The notes under the pieces were generated by a model. It had not been told where the DNA came from. It saw nothing but the letters and a program-made list of their open reading frames with translations, and did not search any database. 64,000 nt of DNA from the NCBI RefSeq assembly GCF_019977195.1, contig NZ_AP024643.1:3162001-3226000 (forward strand), in the 5' to 3' direction. This document shows, piece by piece, positions 8,172-20,666 of the stretch. The translations under genes were made by a program, and so were the position numbers. Numbering within the stretch: the first letter of the stretch is position 1; every line of letters begins with the position of its first letter. This stretch comes from Arthrobacter sp. StoSoilA2 (GTDB taxonomy: Bacteria > Actinomycetota > Actinomycetes > Actinomycetales > Micrococcaceae).

Positions 8172-9821
8172 TTACATCCGTTCCGGCGCGGAAACGCCTA
8201 GCAGTCCGAGTCCGTTGGCCAGCACCTGGCTGGTGGCGTCGTTCAGCCACAGACGGGTCCGGTTCACGTCCAGCACCGGTTCCTCGCCCTGCGGGGAGAC
8301 ACGGCAGGCATCGTACCAGCGGTGGTAGGCACCGGCGATGACCTCAAGATGGCGGGCAACGCGGTGCGGTTCGCGGAGCTCGGCTGCTTTGGCCACGATT
8401 GACGGGTAGCTCCCCAAATAGGAGAGAAGCTCGTTCTCCGTGGCATGATCCAGCAGCGATGCGTCGAATACGGACCGGTCCACCCCGGCCTCGGCGGCAT
8501 TGCGCGCGGTTCCCCTGGAGCGGGCATGGGCGTACTGCACGTAGAACACGGGGTTTTCGTTGCTGTTCTTCTTGAGCAGTTCCGGGTCCAGTGTCAGCGG
8601 CGAGTCGGCAGGGAACCGGGCAAGGGAGTAGCGCACTGCGTCCTTGCCCAACCAGGAAATGAGGTCCTTGAGCTCAATAATGTTGCCCGCGCGCTTGGAC
8701 AACTTGGCGCCGTTGACGGACACCAACTGTCCAATGAGGACCTCAATGTTTACTTCGGGGTCGTCGCCAGCGCACGCTGCAATCGCCTTGAGGCGATTGA
8801 TATAGCCGTGGTGGTCGGCTCCAAGAAGGTAAATCTTCTCGGTGAAACCGCGGTCCTTCTTGGAGAGGTAGTACGCGGCATCGGCGGCGAAATATGTCGG
8901 TTCGCCATTGGCGCGGATCATGACGCGGTCTTTGTCATCGCCGAAGTCGGTGGTGCGCAGCCAAACGGCGCCGCCGTCGTCGAAGACGTGGCCCTGTTCG
9001 CGGAGCCGGGCAACGGCAGATTCAATGGCACCGGCGTCGTGCAGTTCCTTCTCGGAGAAGAAGACGTCGAATTCCACGCCGAAATCTGCCAGCGTTGCTT
9101 TGATATCCGCCATCTGTGCCTCGTAGGCAGCAGCACGAATGACCGGCAGGGCAGCCTCGTCTGTGAGTTCACGGATATCCGGGTGCGCCTTGAGTACTTC
9201 ATCGCCGAGTTCGCGAATGTACTCACCGGGATAGCCGCCCTCGGGGACGCCCCGGCCGTGGAGCCGGGAAAGGACTGAGTTGGCGAAGACGTTCATCTGC
9301 GAACCGGCGTCATTGATGTAGTACTCGGCGGTGACGTCGGCTCCCGAGGCCCGCAGCACGCGTGCGATCGCGTCGCCCAGGGCGGCCCACCGGGTGTGGC
9401 CAATATGAAGGGGTCCCGTGGGGTTGGCCGAAACGAATTCCATGTTCACAACATGTCCTGCGAGCGCCTGGTTGGTCCCGTAGGTGGAACCCGCCTCAAC
9501 GATTGCCTTGGCAAGCGCGCCTGCCGTAGCAGCATCAACGGTGATGTTCAGGAAGCCGGGACCTGCGATTTCGACTCCGGTCACGCCGGCGATTCCCTGG
9601 AGGCGATGGCTGAGGATTCCCGCGAACTCGCGCGGATTCGTGCCGGCCTGCTTAGCCAATTGGAGGGCAATGTTGGTGGCCCAGTCTCCGTGGTCCCTGT
9701 TCTTGGGTCGCTCCACCCGGACGTCTCCGGGGACAGCGGATTCCGCCAAGGCGATTTCGCCGGCAGCGACGGCGTCCTTAAGGCAGGTGGATATGGCAGC
9801 AGAGAGTTCTTCGGGAGTCAC
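8172..9821 (-). CDS. argS: Arginyl-tRNA synthetase
   Basis: Class I synthetase that charges tRNA-Arg. The 549-residue product has the HIGH signature as SANPTGPLHIGH (about 131-142), a KMSKS-like loop GAKLSKRAGN, and the C-terminal DALR anticodon-binding helical bundle. The start is GTG at 9819-9821. No good ribosome site precedes it, and a TAGGCT hexamer sits 6-7 nt upstream, so the transcript may be leaderless, which is common in actinobacteria. First gene of the operon that continues to thrB. Confidence 0.97.
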   Translation of the reverse strand: MTPEELSAAISTCLKDAVAAGEIALAESAVPGDVRVERPKNRDHGDWATNIALQLAKQAGTNPREFAGILSHRLQGIAGVTGVEIAGPGFLNITVDAATAGALAKAIVEAGSTYGTNQALAGHVVNMEFVSANPTGPLHIGHTRWAALGDAIARVLRASGADVTAEYYINDAGSQMNVFANSVLSRLHGRGVPEGGYPGEYIRELGDEVLKAHPDIRELTDEAALPVIRAAAYEAQMADIKATLADFGVEFDVFFSEKELHDAGAIESAVARLREQGHVFDDGGAVWLRTTDFGDDKDRVMIRANGEPTYFAADAAYYLSKKDRGFTEKIYLLGADHHGYINRLKAIAACAGDDPEVNIEVLIGQLVSVNGAKLSKRAGNIIELKDLISWLGKDAVRYSLARFPADSPLTLDPELLKKNSNENPVFYVQYAHARSRGTARNAAEAGVDRSVFDASLLDHATENELLSYLGSYPSIVAKAAELREPHRVARHLEVIAGAYHRWYDACRVSPQGEEPVLDVNRTRLWLNDATSQVLANGLGLLGVSAPERM

Positions 9822-10051
9822 CCATCCAGCCTACCGGGGGCCCGCAAACTCGTGGAATTAAGGCTCGTTTATGTGGATATCTTGGACACAGCACCTATAC
9901 ATAAACTGCTGGCGGCCCTCACAGACTGAACCATTACGCTGATTTCAACGTTGTGAAGACGTAAGAGGTGGCTTTAAGGGTCATCCACAGACCGACACCA
10001 TCCCGTTGACCGCATGTTGATCACATCTTGTCCAGTTGAAACGAGCAGAAC
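9822..10051. promoter_or_regulatory. Divergent promoter region argS / FMN-binding lipoprotein
   Basis: This 230-bp gap drives argS leftward and the flavin operon rightward. An 8-bp inverted repeat (GTTTATGT at 9867-9874 and its complement at 9899-9906) lies about 50 bp upstream of argS and could be an operator. No promoter for the rightward operon was identified with confidence. Confidence 0.35.
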
Positions 10052-10528
10052 ATGACTACGCCACTCCGCAAGAGCCTCTACGTCGGGTTCGCCAGCGTAT
10101 CCATTATCGGGACGGCAGCTGCCTGTGCCCCCACAACGGAAGCCCCGTCAACCCAGACTCCGGCTACCCAGAATGGCGGCCAGGCTTCCACCACCAGTCC
10201 TTCTTCCTCTGGTTCGGCTGGAAACGGTGACTCCACGTACAAGGACGGCACGTACAGCGCCGATGGAACATATACATCGCCGAACGGCCAGGAGACTGTT
10301 GGGGTTCAGCTCAAGCTGGCCGGGGACAAGGTGGAGGCAGTGAATATCACCGTCCACCCCTCCAACCCCAATACCAGGAAGTTCCAGGGCGAGTTCGCCA
10401 GCGGTATCGCGGCGCAGATCGTTGGCAAAGACATCGACGACCTCAACGTTTCCAAGGTTGCCGGTTCTTCTTTGACCTCAGGCGGCTTCAACGATGCCGT
10501 GGAGCAGATCAAGTCCCAGGCAAAGTAG
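10052..10528 (+). CDS. FMN-binding domain lipoprotein
   Basis: Small exported flavoprotein. The 158 residues begin with a signal segment ending in a lipobox-like TAAACAP, so Cys about 26 is probably lipidated. A Ser/Thr/Pro/Gln-rich linker follows, then an FMN-binding domain (about 65-158). Its SSLTSGGF segment near the C-terminus resembles the site where ApbE attaches FMN to threonine in NqrC/RnfG-type proteins. The next genes encode an ApbE-like flavinyl transferase and an RnfD/NqrB-like membrane protein fused to a reductase, so this is probably the extracytoplasmic electron carrier of that unit. The partner that receives the electrons is unknown. Confidence 0.85.
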   Translation: MTTPLRKSLYVGFASVSIIGTAAACAPTTEAPSTQTPATQNGGQASTTSPSSSGSAGNGDSTYKDGTYSADGTYTSPNGQETVGVQLKLAGDKVEAVNITVHPSNPNTRKFQGEFASGIAAQIVGKDIDDLNVSKVAGSSLTSGGFNDAVEQIKSQAK

Positions 10529-10533
10529 CAGCC

Positions 10534-11406
10534 ATGCCGCATCCGGGTTGGAGCCGCTTTAGCTTCGAGGGGATCGGTACGCACTGGGAGATTTCGTCGT
10601 CGTCGATGCTTGAGCCGGAAGTGCAGCGCCAACTGCTTGCGACGGTAGCGGATTACGACCATACCTATTCACGGTTCAGGCAGGACTCCCTGGTGTCCGC
10701 TCTGCAGCGCGGTCCCGGCAGCATTTCCTTGCCCGGGCACTCTGTGGCCCTCCGCGACGTCTACGAGGCGCTGTACCGGATCAGTGGCGGCTCCATGACA
10801 CCCCTGATCGGCAGTAGCTTGAACCGTCTTGGATATAGTGCCGGTTACACCTTGGTTCCTTCAGGCGCCCCTGAAGGTGCTGCCAAGTGGGAAGACGTCC
10901 TGGAATGGTCGGGAACCACGGTTTCGGGCAAGGTTCCGCTGGTATTGGATGTTGGCGCCGCAGGAAAGGGACAGCTCGTGGACCTGCTTGGCCAAGTCCT
11001 CCGGTCAGCTGGCTACCTGGACTTCCTGGTGGATGGCAGCGGCGACATGCTGCATTCCGGAAGCCTGCCCGTCACTGTGGCCTTGGAGCATCCTTATAAC
11101 CCGAAGCAGGCGATCGGCACCGTGGAATTGGACAATTCCGCCCTCTGTGCCTCCGCGTCCAACCGCCGGGCGTGGGGCGACGGGCTGCACCATGTACTGG
11201 ACGGAATCACGGGGCAACCCATCCAAACGACAGTGGCCACCTGGACCATGGCCGCGAGCGCCATGGTGGCCGATGCCTTGGCCACGGCACTCTTCATGGT
11301 GGAACCCGCCGCGCTTGAGGCTGAGTTCGATTTTTCCTGGCTACGGGTGTTTTCGAATGGGACTGCCACATTTTCGGCTGGTTTTGAGGGGAGACTGTTC
11401 ACATGA
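10534..11406 (+). CDS. ApbE-like FAD:protein FMN transferase
   Basis: Mg-dependent enzyme that moves FMN from FAD onto a threonine of target proteins. The 290 residues contain ApbE family features: an N-terminal GIGTHWEI strand, LVLDVGAAGKGQLVD (the usual D-x-G-x-x-A-K-G nucleotide segment), DFLVDGSGDMLHSG, and a C-terminal WTMAASAMVADALATALF block. There is no signal peptide, so it probably acts on the cytoplasmic side or before export of the flavoprotein encoded 5 bp upstream. It overlaps the next gene by 4 bp (ATGA), indicating one operon. Confidence 0.88.
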   Translation: MPHPGWSRFSFEGIGTHWEISSSSMLEPEVQRQLLATVADYDHTYSRFRQDSLVSALQRGPGSISLPGHSVALRDVYEALYRISGGSMTPLIGSSLNRLGYSAGYTLVPSGAPEGAAKWEDVLEWSGTTVSGKVPLVLDVGAAGKGQLVDLLGQVLRSAGYLDFLVDGSGDMLHSGSLPVTVALEHPYNPKQAIGTVELDNSALCASASNRRAWGDGLHHVLDGITGQPIQTTVATWTMAASAMVADALATALFMVEPAALEAEFDFSWLRVFSNGTATFSAGFEGRLFT

Positions 11407-12905
11407 ATGCCATGAAGTCGCGTTTGGACACCTGGTTGGGCCGCTTCACCATGTACCGCCTGATTTTGTGGGTTCTCGGGGTCCTGGTGGCCTACAGCCT
11501 GCTCCTGAACGTCCTGGGGTGGCTGACGTTCGGCCTGCCGCAGATGCTGGTTCACCTGTGCGTGTGCCTTGGGCTCACCTATGGATCGAACCGCCTGCTG
11601 GCCTTGCTTTTCCGGACCACGCCCCATTCGGAGTCTTCACTCATTACCGGCTTGCTCCTGTACTTCCTGTTCTGGCCCACGTTCGTCGCCACTGACATGC
11701 TGGGTGTCGCACTGGCTTGTGTCCTGGCCAGCGCTTCGAAATATGCTTTGGCTTTCCGTGGGCGCCACATTTTCAACCCAGCGGCTGCGGGGGCTTTCAT
11801 CACGGGCTTGACCGGACTGAACATAGCCACCTGGTGGGCCGCAACGCCTGCCATGTTGTGGCTCCTTGTTCCTGGTGTCCTGGCGGTCCTGTACCGCACA
11901 CGGAAAATGCTGATGGCAACAGTTTTCCTGCTGGTGGCCACCAGCATCGTCTGTGTCGAATTGCTGGGCCGCGGCATGACCTTCGGCCAGGCCCTGTGGC
12001 AGCCGTTGGCCCAGCGCCCCTTGCTTTTTTTCGTCGGCTTCATGCTTACTGAGCCCCTCACTCTCCCCCCACGCCGTTGGCAGCAATTGGCACTTGCCGG
12101 CGTCGTCGGCGTTGTCTTTGCGGTTCCGTACAATCTGGGCTTCGTGGCCAATTCGCCTGAACTCGCGCTTCTGGTGGGGAACCTGATCGCCTTTTTCCTG
12201 GGCCAACGGGGCCGCGTGGAACTGACATTCAAGGGTTCCCGGGCCCTGACACCGGGGACCAGGGAGTTCCGGTTCGAGCCACGGCGCCCTGTCCGCTATG
12301 CGGCCGGGCAATTCATGGAGCTGAACCTTCCGCATTCGGGGTCCGACGGCAAGGGCCGACGCCGGGTCTTCAGCATCACCAGCCCCCCGGGTGCTCCGGA
12401 AGTGACCTTCGGCGTTGGAACTGCCGGGCCCCTGTCCACCGCGAAGAAGACGTTGCTGGCGCTAAAGCCCGGTGACATGATTTCCGCCACAGCGGTTGGC
12501 GGAGACTTCCTGCTCCCGCGCGACGCCGCCAAGCCGGTCCTGCTGATCGCCGCAGGTATTGGCATCACGCCTTTCCTTTCCCACCTTGCGTCCGACGCCG
12601 CAGCCCGCGACACGGTGGTCCTCTACCTTGCCCAAGGCCGCGATGAACTCGCCGCCTGTGAGCAATTGGAGGCGTCCGGGGCAAAGGTGATCGCCCGGCT
12701 CGCGGACGGCTCTGCTCCCCCGGATTTCATGCACGACGCCGGAACCTCCAGGATCGACGCACAGCGCCTGAAGGAGCTGGTACCGGACATCGGGGCCCGC
12801 GAGGTATATGTCTCCGGTTCCCCGGCGAGCGTGGATTCCTTGCGTGCCGCTGCGCACGGTGCAGGGGCGCGGCGCGTACACGTTGACTCGTTTGCCGGGT
12901 ACTGA
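11403..12905 (+). CDS. RnfD/NqrB-like membrane protein fused to ferredoxin-NAD(P)H reductase domain
   Basis: The 500-residue protein has two parts. Residues about 1-270 are an NqrB/RnfD-like membrane domain with roughly 8-9 hydrophobic segments, including FNPAAAGAFITG and GFMLTEPLTLP blocks. Residues about 275-500 form an FAD/NAD(P) oxidoreductase: RYAAGQFMEL and RRRVFSITSPP for flavin, AAGIGITPFLSHL for the nucleotide, and VYVSGSP near the end. I infer that NAD(P)H oxidised by the reductase sends electrons through the membrane domain to the FMN lipoprotein outside. The threonine flavinylation motif usual in NqrB/RnfD is not evident to me. Confidence 0.85.
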   Translation: MNAMKSRLDTWLGRFTMYRLILWVLGVLVAYSLLLNVLGWLTFGLPQMLVHLCVCLGLTYGSNRLLALLFRTTPHSESSLITGLLLYFLFWPTFVATDMLGVALACVLASASKYALAFRGRHIFNPAAAGAFITGLTGLNIATWWAATPAMLWLLVPGVLAVLYRTRKMLMATVFLLVATSIVCVELLGRGMTFGQALWQPLAQRPLLFFVGFMLTEPLTLPPRRWQQLALAGVVGVVFAVPYNLGFVANSPELALLVGNLIAFFLGQRGRVELTFKGSRALTPGTREFRFEPRRPVRYAAGQFMELNLPHSGSDGKGRRRVFSITSPPGAPEVTFGVGTAGPLSTAKKTLLALKPGDMISATAVGGDFLLPRDAAKPVLLIAAGIGITPFLSHLASDAAARDTVVLYLAQGRDELAACEQLEASGAKVIARLADGSAPPDFMHDAGTSRIDAQRLKELVPDIGAREVYVSGSPASVDSLRAAAHGAGARRVHVDSFAGY

Positions 12906-13026
12906 ACTGCGGGTACCGCAGCGCCGCAGCGTGCAGGGCGCTAAAGATCATGGCCGCGTTTTCTTTTGGGGCCAGGTGGCTGCTAAGCTCTAGGACGTCC
13001 CACCGGCAACGGAGGGAACCCCGGAT

Positions 13027-13099
13027 GCCCTCGTAGCTCAGGGGATAGAGCGTCTGCCTCCGGAGCAGAAGGCCGTAGGTTCGAATCCTATCGAGGGCA
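13027..13099 (+). tRNA. tRNA-Arg (anticodon CCG)
   Basis: The 73-nt cloverleaf has a 7-bp acceptor stem (GCCCTCG 13027-13033 with CGAGGGC 13092-13098), D-arm with AGCTCAGGGGATAGAGC, anticodon stem TCTGC/GCAGA around loop CTCCGGA giving anticodon CCG, and T-arm GTAGGTTCGAATCCTAT. Discriminator A is at 13099 and CCA is not encoded. It reads CGG arginine codons. A strong terminator follows immediately. Confidence 0.97.
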
Positions 13100-13104
13100 C
13101 ATAC

Positions 13105-13141
13105 AAATACCCCGCCAGTCCAACTGGCGGGGTATTTTTTG
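13105..13141 (+). terminator. Rho-independent terminator after tRNA-Arg
   Basis: Perfect 14-bp stem (13105-13118 with 13124-13137, core CCCCGCCAG/CTGGCGGGG), 5-nt loop, then a T run to 13141. Confidence 0.93.
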
Positions 13142-13297
13142 CGTTCCAGATCACGCCCCGGCCCAGCTCGCCCTCCGGGCCGCAACCCGGGTCGCCGCTA
13201 TCAGTTCAGGGCTTGCCGGGCGAACTCGCCAAAATTGTCAGCCCCCGCTCCTAGGCTGATCACAGTTGCCAGTCGCCAAGAGCCAAAAGGGGTTGCT

Positions 13298-14341
13298 GTG
13301 ATTTGTTCAATCGTTCCGCCTTACATGCTTCGAAGGATTGCCGCCCAGAGCGAGCCACGGCTTTGGGCTGTTGCCCGGGCCGCAAAGGAATCACTCCTGC
13401 ACATCAAGGACCTCCAGGCTGTTCGTGCCGCCCCGGCACCCTCTACTCCGCCCAGTGCAGTGGCGGCACAGCCCGGCCCGCCAAAGCGCACCATCTACGA
13501 TGCCGACACCTCGGAAAACCTGCCCGGCCGGGTAGTCCGCAAGGAGGGCGCTGCGCCAGTTGGGGACGCCGCTACCGATGAGGCCTATGACGGTTTGGGC
13601 AGCACCCACCGACTCTATGCAGAGATCTTCGGCCGGGATTCCGTCGATGGCGCCGGCCTGGCCCTGGACGCTACCGTTCACTACGGCAATCTGTACGACA
13701 ATGCCTTTTGGGATGGCAATCAGATGGTCTTCGGGGATGGCGACGGGGAGATTTTCCTACGCTTCACCAAGTCAGTGAGCGTCATCGGCCACGAACTGGC
13801 CCACGGTGTCACGCAATTTACGGCAGGGCTCAATTACCGCAACCAGGCAGGTGCCCTGAACGAGTCCATGTCAGATGTCTTCGGTGTACTCGTGGAGCAG
13901 TACCTGAAGAAGGAAACCACGGAGCAAGCCAGCTGGCTGATCGGCGAGGGTCTTTTTACCGACAAAGTCCAAGGTGCGGCCTTGCGCTCGATGAAGGCCC
14001 CGGGCACCGCCTACGACGACGACATCCTGGGCAAGGACCCGCAGCCTGACTCGATGGACACATACGTTCGGACCAGTGCCGACAACGGTGGAGTACACAT
14101 CAATTCGGGCATCCCCAACAGGGCTTTCTACCTTGTTGCCGCAGAGTTGGGCGGCAATGCATGGGGTGTGCCAGGGCAGATCTGGTACGGCACACTCACC
14201 AGCGGGTCCCTGCCGCCAGCCTGCACCTTTGGCAAGTTCGCCAAGGCGACTGCGGCTACTGCGGAAGAACTTTTTGGCGTCGGCTCAGTAGAGCATGACG
14301 CCGTCCTGAAGGCGTGGGAGACTGTGAAGGTCAAGGTTTAG
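13298..14341 (+). CDS. Protealysin-like M4 family metallopeptidase
   Basis: Thermolysin-family zinc endopeptidase. I place the start at GTG 13298, 5 nt after AAGGGG, giving 347 residues beginning with a short protealysin-type propeptide (CSIVPPYMLRRIA) rather than a long FTP propeptide. The zinc site is HELAH (about 165-169) with the distal glutamate in NESMSDVFG and the catalytic histidine in GGVHINSGIPN. No signal peptide is seen, so it is cytoplasmic or released non-classically, as proposed for protealysins. An earlier in-frame start would run back into the tRNA terminator. The next gene encodes a likely specific inhibitor. Confidence 0.92.
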   Translation: MICSIVPPYMLRRIAAQSEPRLWAVARAAKESLLHIKDLQAVRAAPAPSTPPSAVAAQPGPPKRTIYDADTSENLPGRVVRKEGAAPVGDAATDEAYDGLGSTHRLYAEIFGRDSVDGAGLALDATVHYGNLYDNAFWDGNQMVFGDGDGEIFLRFTKSVSVIGHELAHGVTQFTAGLNYRNQAGALNESMSDVFGVLVEQYLKKETTEQASWLIGEGLFTDKVQGAALRSMKAPGTAYDDDILGKDPQPDSMDTYVRTSADNGGVHINSGIPNRAFYLVAAELGGNAWGVPGQIWYGTLTSGSLPPACTFGKFAKATAATAEELFGVGSVEHDAVLKAWETVKVKV

Positions 14342-14425
14342 ACCAGCTGGCGGGACCGTCCGGCCCCGGGCAGTCCCGCCGTCGTTGGCTTTCCGCCAGT
14401 TCGTCAAAACGAGAAGTAGCCGGTC

Positions 14426-14737
14426 ATGAAAATCACCGTCCAGCGCAGCGGGGGCATAGCCGCGATGACGCGCGTCTGGAGCGTGGAGGCAGTGTCGGAT
14501 GATGACAAAGAGCGCTGGATGCCGATCGTTGAGGCTTGCCCCTGGGACGAAGCCAAAAGCGAAGCCAGGACTCTGGACGAACCAGATCGATTCACGTACT
14601 CCATCAGGGCAGGCCAACGGCGGGCGACACTACCCGAGCGCGCAGTCACTGGGCCTTGGCAGGAACTTGTGGAGTGTGCCAAGGCTGAAGGTTCGGAGTC
14701 CCGCGGCCCCCGCGGCCGTCTGGGGGTCCGCCGCTAA
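14426..14737 (+). CDS. Emfourin-like inhibitor of M4 peptidase
   Basis: Small protein of 103 residues starting MKITVQRSGGIAAM, with a later RATLPERAV segment. Its size, its start pattern and its position 84 bp downstream of a protealysin-like gene match emfourin, the protein inhibitor paired with protealysin in Serratia. The likely role is to keep the intracellular peptidase inactive. The assignment is from recalled family features, not from an alignment. The stop codon overlaps the stop of the convergent regulator gene (shared bases CTAA, 14734-14737). A downstream in-frame ATG at about 14465 is a weaker start because it would remove the conserved first strand. Confidence 0.75.
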   Translation: MKITVQRSGGIAAMTRVWSVEAVSDDDKERWMPIVEACPWDEAKSEARTLDEPDRFTYSIRAGQRRATLPERAVTGPWQELVECAKAEGSESRGPRGRLGVRR

Positions 14738-15702
14738 ATCGCCTCGGCCAATTGCCCGCGGAAGGCCCTCCGGTAGCTCTGCGGACTCGTATCCAGCACC
14801 TTGGTGAAGTGGTGGCGCAGCAAAACGGAATGCCCGAACCCTGCTTCGCGCGCGATCTCATCGATGTTGAGCTCCGTGGACTCCAGCAGTTCCTGGGCGC
14901 GGAGCACACGCTGGGAGTTCAACCACGCCGCGGGTGTTGTCCCTGTTTCCGCCCTGAAGCGGCGTGCGAATGTTCTGGGCGACATATGCAGCCGGGCAGC
15001 CAATTCGTTGACACTGTGTTCTTCGTCGAGGTGTTCAACCATCCACCGCAGGAGTTCCTCCATGGGCGCTGAACCACAGCGCGGCATAGGCCTGTCTATG
15101 AACTGGGCCTGGCCGCCGTCGCGATGGGGTGGGACCACCATGTCGCGCGCAATCGCGGCAGCTACGTTTGCTCCCAGCTCTACACGGACAAGATGGAGGC
15201 AGGCATCGATTCCGGCGGCGGTCCCTGCGCTGGTAATGATGGTTCCATCCTGTACATAGAGGACATTCTCATCCACTACCACTGCGGGGTATCGACTCGC
15301 CAGATCCTGAGAGTAGTGCCAATGGGTGGTGCAGCGCCGGCCGTCAAGCAGGCCGGCCCCGGCCAAGGCGTATGCGCCGGAGCAGATGGACATCACCCAC
15401 GCGCCGCGGGCGTGGGCCGCCCGCAGTGCATCCAGGACAGATTCTGGGACCTCCTGGTCCCTTCCGAAAGGCGCCATGATGACAAGGTCCGCATCAGCAG
15501 CAGCCTCCAGTCCAAGGTTGACGTGCAAGGAGAGGCCGGACTTCATTCGGATGTCCCCCGGTTCCGGCGCGCACACCCTGAAGTCGAAGGCAGGTACGCC
15601 TGCGCCACGGTCGGATCTATCGATTCCGAAGACCTCAAAGGCCGTACCGAACTCGAAGATCGAGAAGTTGGGGACAACGATCACGGCTACTGACTTCAAC
15701 AT
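14734..15702 (-). CDS. GlxA-family transcriptional regulator (DJ-1/PfpI + AraC domains)
   Basis: The 322 residues combine an N-terminal DJ-1/PfpI-like domain (about 1-180, with the elbow cysteine in SICSGAYALAG, Cys about 107) and a C-terminal AraC/XylS DNA-binding domain (about 215-315, with two helix-turn-helix units, SVNELAARLHMSPRTFARRF and NIDEIAREAGFGHSVLLRHHF). Such proteins usually sense a small metabolite through the first domain. No target operon is evident; the adjacent genes are convergent or divergent. The ligand is unknown. Confidence 0.9.
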   Translation of the reverse strand: MLKSVAVIVVPNFSIFEFGTAFEVFGIDRSDRGAGVPAFDFRVCAPEPGDIRMKSGLSLHVNLGLEAAADADLVIMAPFGRDQEVPESVLDALRAAHARGAWVMSICSGAYALAGAGLLDGRRCTTHWHYSQDLASRYPAVVVDENVLYVQDGTIITSAGTAAGIDACLHLVRVELGANVAAAIARDMVVPPHRDGGQAQFIDRPMPRCGSAPMEELLRWMVEHLDEEHSVNELAARLHMSPRTFARRFRAETGTTPAAWLNSQRVLRAQELLESTELNIDEIAREAGFGHSVLLRHHFTKVLDTSPQSYRRAFRGQLAEAI

Positions 15703-15783
15703 ATCTCCAGTGTGGCAGAAAATTGTCTAAATGGGGCATTTCTGCCACTGTTTCTTGGGTGCCGCCAAGAGAAGACTGAAGCC

Positions 15784-15954
15784 ATGGAAATCTTCGGAAT
15801 CATCCTCTTCATCGTCCTCATCACCGCCGTCGCAGCCACCGTTACCGCCCTTCTCAAGGACGGACGCGGCCACAACCCACCCATCAACTCCAAGGAACCC
15901 TGGAGCGCCTTCGACGCTCCAAGTACTCCCTACTGGAACCCCCGCATCTACTAG
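15784..15954 (+). CDS. Small single-pass membrane protein
   Basis: 56-residue product beginning MEIFGIILFIVLITAV, with one membrane helix at about 4-24, followed by a short polar tail ending PSTPYWNPRIY. I chose ATG 15784 over an upstream in-frame ATG at 15712 because the helix then starts at the N-terminus and an AGAAGACTGAAG stretch precedes it. It is divergent from the GlxA-family regulator, which could control it. No family recognised. Confidence 0.6.
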   Translation: MEIFGIILFIVLITAVAATVTALLKDGRGHNPPINSKEPWSAFDAPSTPYWNPRIY

Positions 15955-16166
15955 CCGCCCACCAGCCCACTGGAAGCATCGAGCCAAGATCCGTCCATCC
16001 GACGCCCGTCCTTCAGGGAATTCACCAGGATCCCGAACGACGGGCGTCTCTATGCGCCCCGCTTCCACCGCGGCCTTTAAGGACAGCGGCGCGGCAGCCG
16101 GGCCTGCCCGACATGTGACAGCGACAGCGGACGTTGACAGGAAGCCACAGTAGACTGGCAGCAGCC

Positions 16167-20174
<4,008 letters not shown>

Positions 20175-20189
20175 GTCCGGCTTAAAAAC

Positions 20190-20220
20190 AACCGGCGGTG
20201 CTGATTCAGCACCGCCGGTT
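20190..20220. terminator. Bidirectional terminator between hrpA and HIT gene
   Basis: Perfect 15-bp stem (20190-20204 with 20206-20220, core ACCGGCGGTGCTGA) flanked by A and T runs, able to serve both convergent transcripts. Confidence 0.9.
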
Positions 20221-20237
20221 TAACTTGTCTGGAAGGC

Positions 20238-20666
20238 TTAGTCCTCGGGAACGAAGCTCTCATGGCCGGCCGCCCGCAAGGCCGCACGGAGCTTCACAGC
20301 CGTGGCATCCATGACGGCAGGATCCGGATTGTGGTCCACGTTGTGTACCTCAAAGTCCGCCATCGAATAGGCGGGCCAGATGTGCACGTGCAAGTGGTCC
20401 ACCTCGAAGCCTTCCATCAGGACACCCACGCGTTTGGCGCTGAAAAGATCTTCCTGGACCTTCCCGATCCTCTGGGCAACATCCATGACCTTGGCCAAAA
20501 GCTCCGGGCTGGCATGCGTCCAGGAATCCACTTCCTCACGAGGTACCACCAGTGTGTGGCCCGGCGTGATCGGAGCGATTGTCAGGAAGGCCACAACGTC
20601 CTCGTCCTTCCACACGAAACGGCCCGGGATTTCCCCGTTGATGATCCTGGTGAACAGCGTGCTCAT
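20238..20666 (-). CDS. HIT family protein
   Basis: Histidine-triad nucleotide hydrolase or transferase of 142 residues. The triad HLHVHIW lies at about 91-97, and the N-terminal TRIINGEIPGRFVW and PGHTLVVP segments are typical of HinT-like phosphoramidases. Its ATG overlaps the adh stop (ATGA), making it the last gene of a sulfurtransferase-adh-HIT operon. The physiological substrate cannot be told. Confidence 0.93.
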   Translation of the reverse strand: MSTLFTRIINGEIPGRFVWKDEDVVAFLTIAPITPGHTLVVPREEVDSWTHASPELLAKVMDVAQRIGKVQEDLFSAKRVGVLMEGFEVDHLHVHIWPAYSMADFEVHNVDHNPDPAVMDATAVKLRAALRAAGHESFVPED

